Source: DHVE2 group archaeon (lineage in GTDB: Archaea > Thermoplasmatota > Thermoplasmata > Thermoplasmatales > Aciduliprofundaceae). From it: DNA of 5,103 bases. Every line of letters starts with the position of its first letter. The stretch's first letter is position 1. Shown here piece after piece: positions 4,933 to 5,103 of this stretch. The position numbers and the translations under genes were made by a program. The stretch spans positions 1-5,103 of the forward strand of contig WAOY01000166.1 of NCBI GenBank assembly GCA_015520985.1, read 5' to 3'. Below the pieces are notes generated by a model that saw nothing but the letters and a program-made list of their open reading frames with translations, was not told the origin of the DNA and did no database searches.

Positions 4933-5103
4933 ATGATGTTGAGGGGATTGAAAGAATCGTGCGTGGTGTTGCTTATCCTCGCGGCAGCATCTATGGCTCT
5001 AACCCCCGCGATGGCCTCGGGGGATCTGAGAGCTCCACCGGCGCCACATACGCCAATAAGGATAAACAGCGATGCCGATTTCGCGGCGCAGGGATTTCCT
5101 GGG
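4933..5103 (+). CDS. Secreted or surface protein with signal peptide (partial, 3' end cut by window)
   Basis: The first 57 residues are visible. A short basic N-terminus (MMLRGLKES) and a hydrophobic core (about 11-24) end at a likely signal-peptidase site AMA-S (after residue 28). A Pro/Ala-rich linker (APPAPHTP) follows, then IRINSDADFAAQGFPG. This last stretch resembles, from memory, the start of large archaeal surface proteins with NosD-type parallel beta-helix repeats, where such a sequence leads into a GSGT..PY.IEGY motif. The rest is outside the window, so that is a tentative reading. The start at 4933 follows from TATA spacing. ATG at 4918 would lie before the predicted transcript start, and GTG at 4930 or ATG at 4936 are close alternatives. 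Its own promoter makes it a separate unit. Confidence 0.75.
   Translation, partial: MMLRGLKESCVVLLILAAASMALTPAMASGDLRAPPAPHTPIRINSDADFAAQGFPG

Noticed and set aside
1..5103. Mobile elements, CRISPR arrays, attachment sites or replication origin
   Set aside because: No transposase or integrase, no spaced direct repeats, and no direct repeat of the tRNA 3' end was seen. Codon and base use look uniform across the genes.

Overview
This window comes from an archaeon. Six of the transcription units begin just downstream of TATA boxes, most with a purine-rich BRE, and the first genes of these units have no leader. The gene set is also archaeal: a stand-alone GMP synthase ATPase subunit, a stand-alone RAM (Lrp ligand-binding) domain, a DUF389 membrane protein, and Mnh/Mrp subunits in the order E-F-G starting at a promoter. 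The secreted protein cut by the right edge resembles, from memory, surface proteins of Thermoplasmata and Aciduliprofundum-like euryarchaea. A Thermoplasmata-related euryarchaeote is therefore my best guess, but it is unproven. Coding DNA is fairly GC-rich and the promoters are sharply AT-rich.

Layout. At 1-1085 (minus strand) lies the start of an mnhE-mnhF-mnhG operon, with translationally coupled genes and mnhG cut by the left edge. It is transcribed leftward from a promoter near 1103-1120. A tRNA-Lys(CTT) gene follows at 1237-1310 (plus) with its own promoter and a terminator-like hairpin. At 1360-2328 (minus) is a DUF389 multi-pass membrane protein. It diverges from a 122-residue single-pass membrane protein of unknown function at 2460-2828 (plus). 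The 131-base gap between these two holds nested inverted repeats and a striking 9-bp inverted repeat that frames the TATA box of the plus-strand gene. That gene overlaps tail-to-tail with guaA subunit B.

From 4813 leftward the minus strand carries a RAM-domain protein, a three-helix membrane protein of unknown function, purE and guaA subunit B. The first two look like one operon ending in a T7 tract. The same tract forms the TATA box of the purE-guaAB operon. At 4933 a secreted protein with a signal peptide starts rightward and runs off the right edge.

How the genes work together. purE and guaAB belong to purine synthesis (AIR to CAIR, and XMP to GMP), and their overlap suggests coupled translation. 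MnhEFG are membrane subunits of a Na+/H+ antiporter or of an antiporter-like module in an archaeal membrane-bound respiratory complex. The RAM protein could sense an amino acid or similar ligand for a partner elsewhere. No mobile element, CRISPR array or integration site is visible. The best candidate for something undescribed is the structured divergent promoter region at 2329-2459 with the uncharacterised membrane gene it drives.
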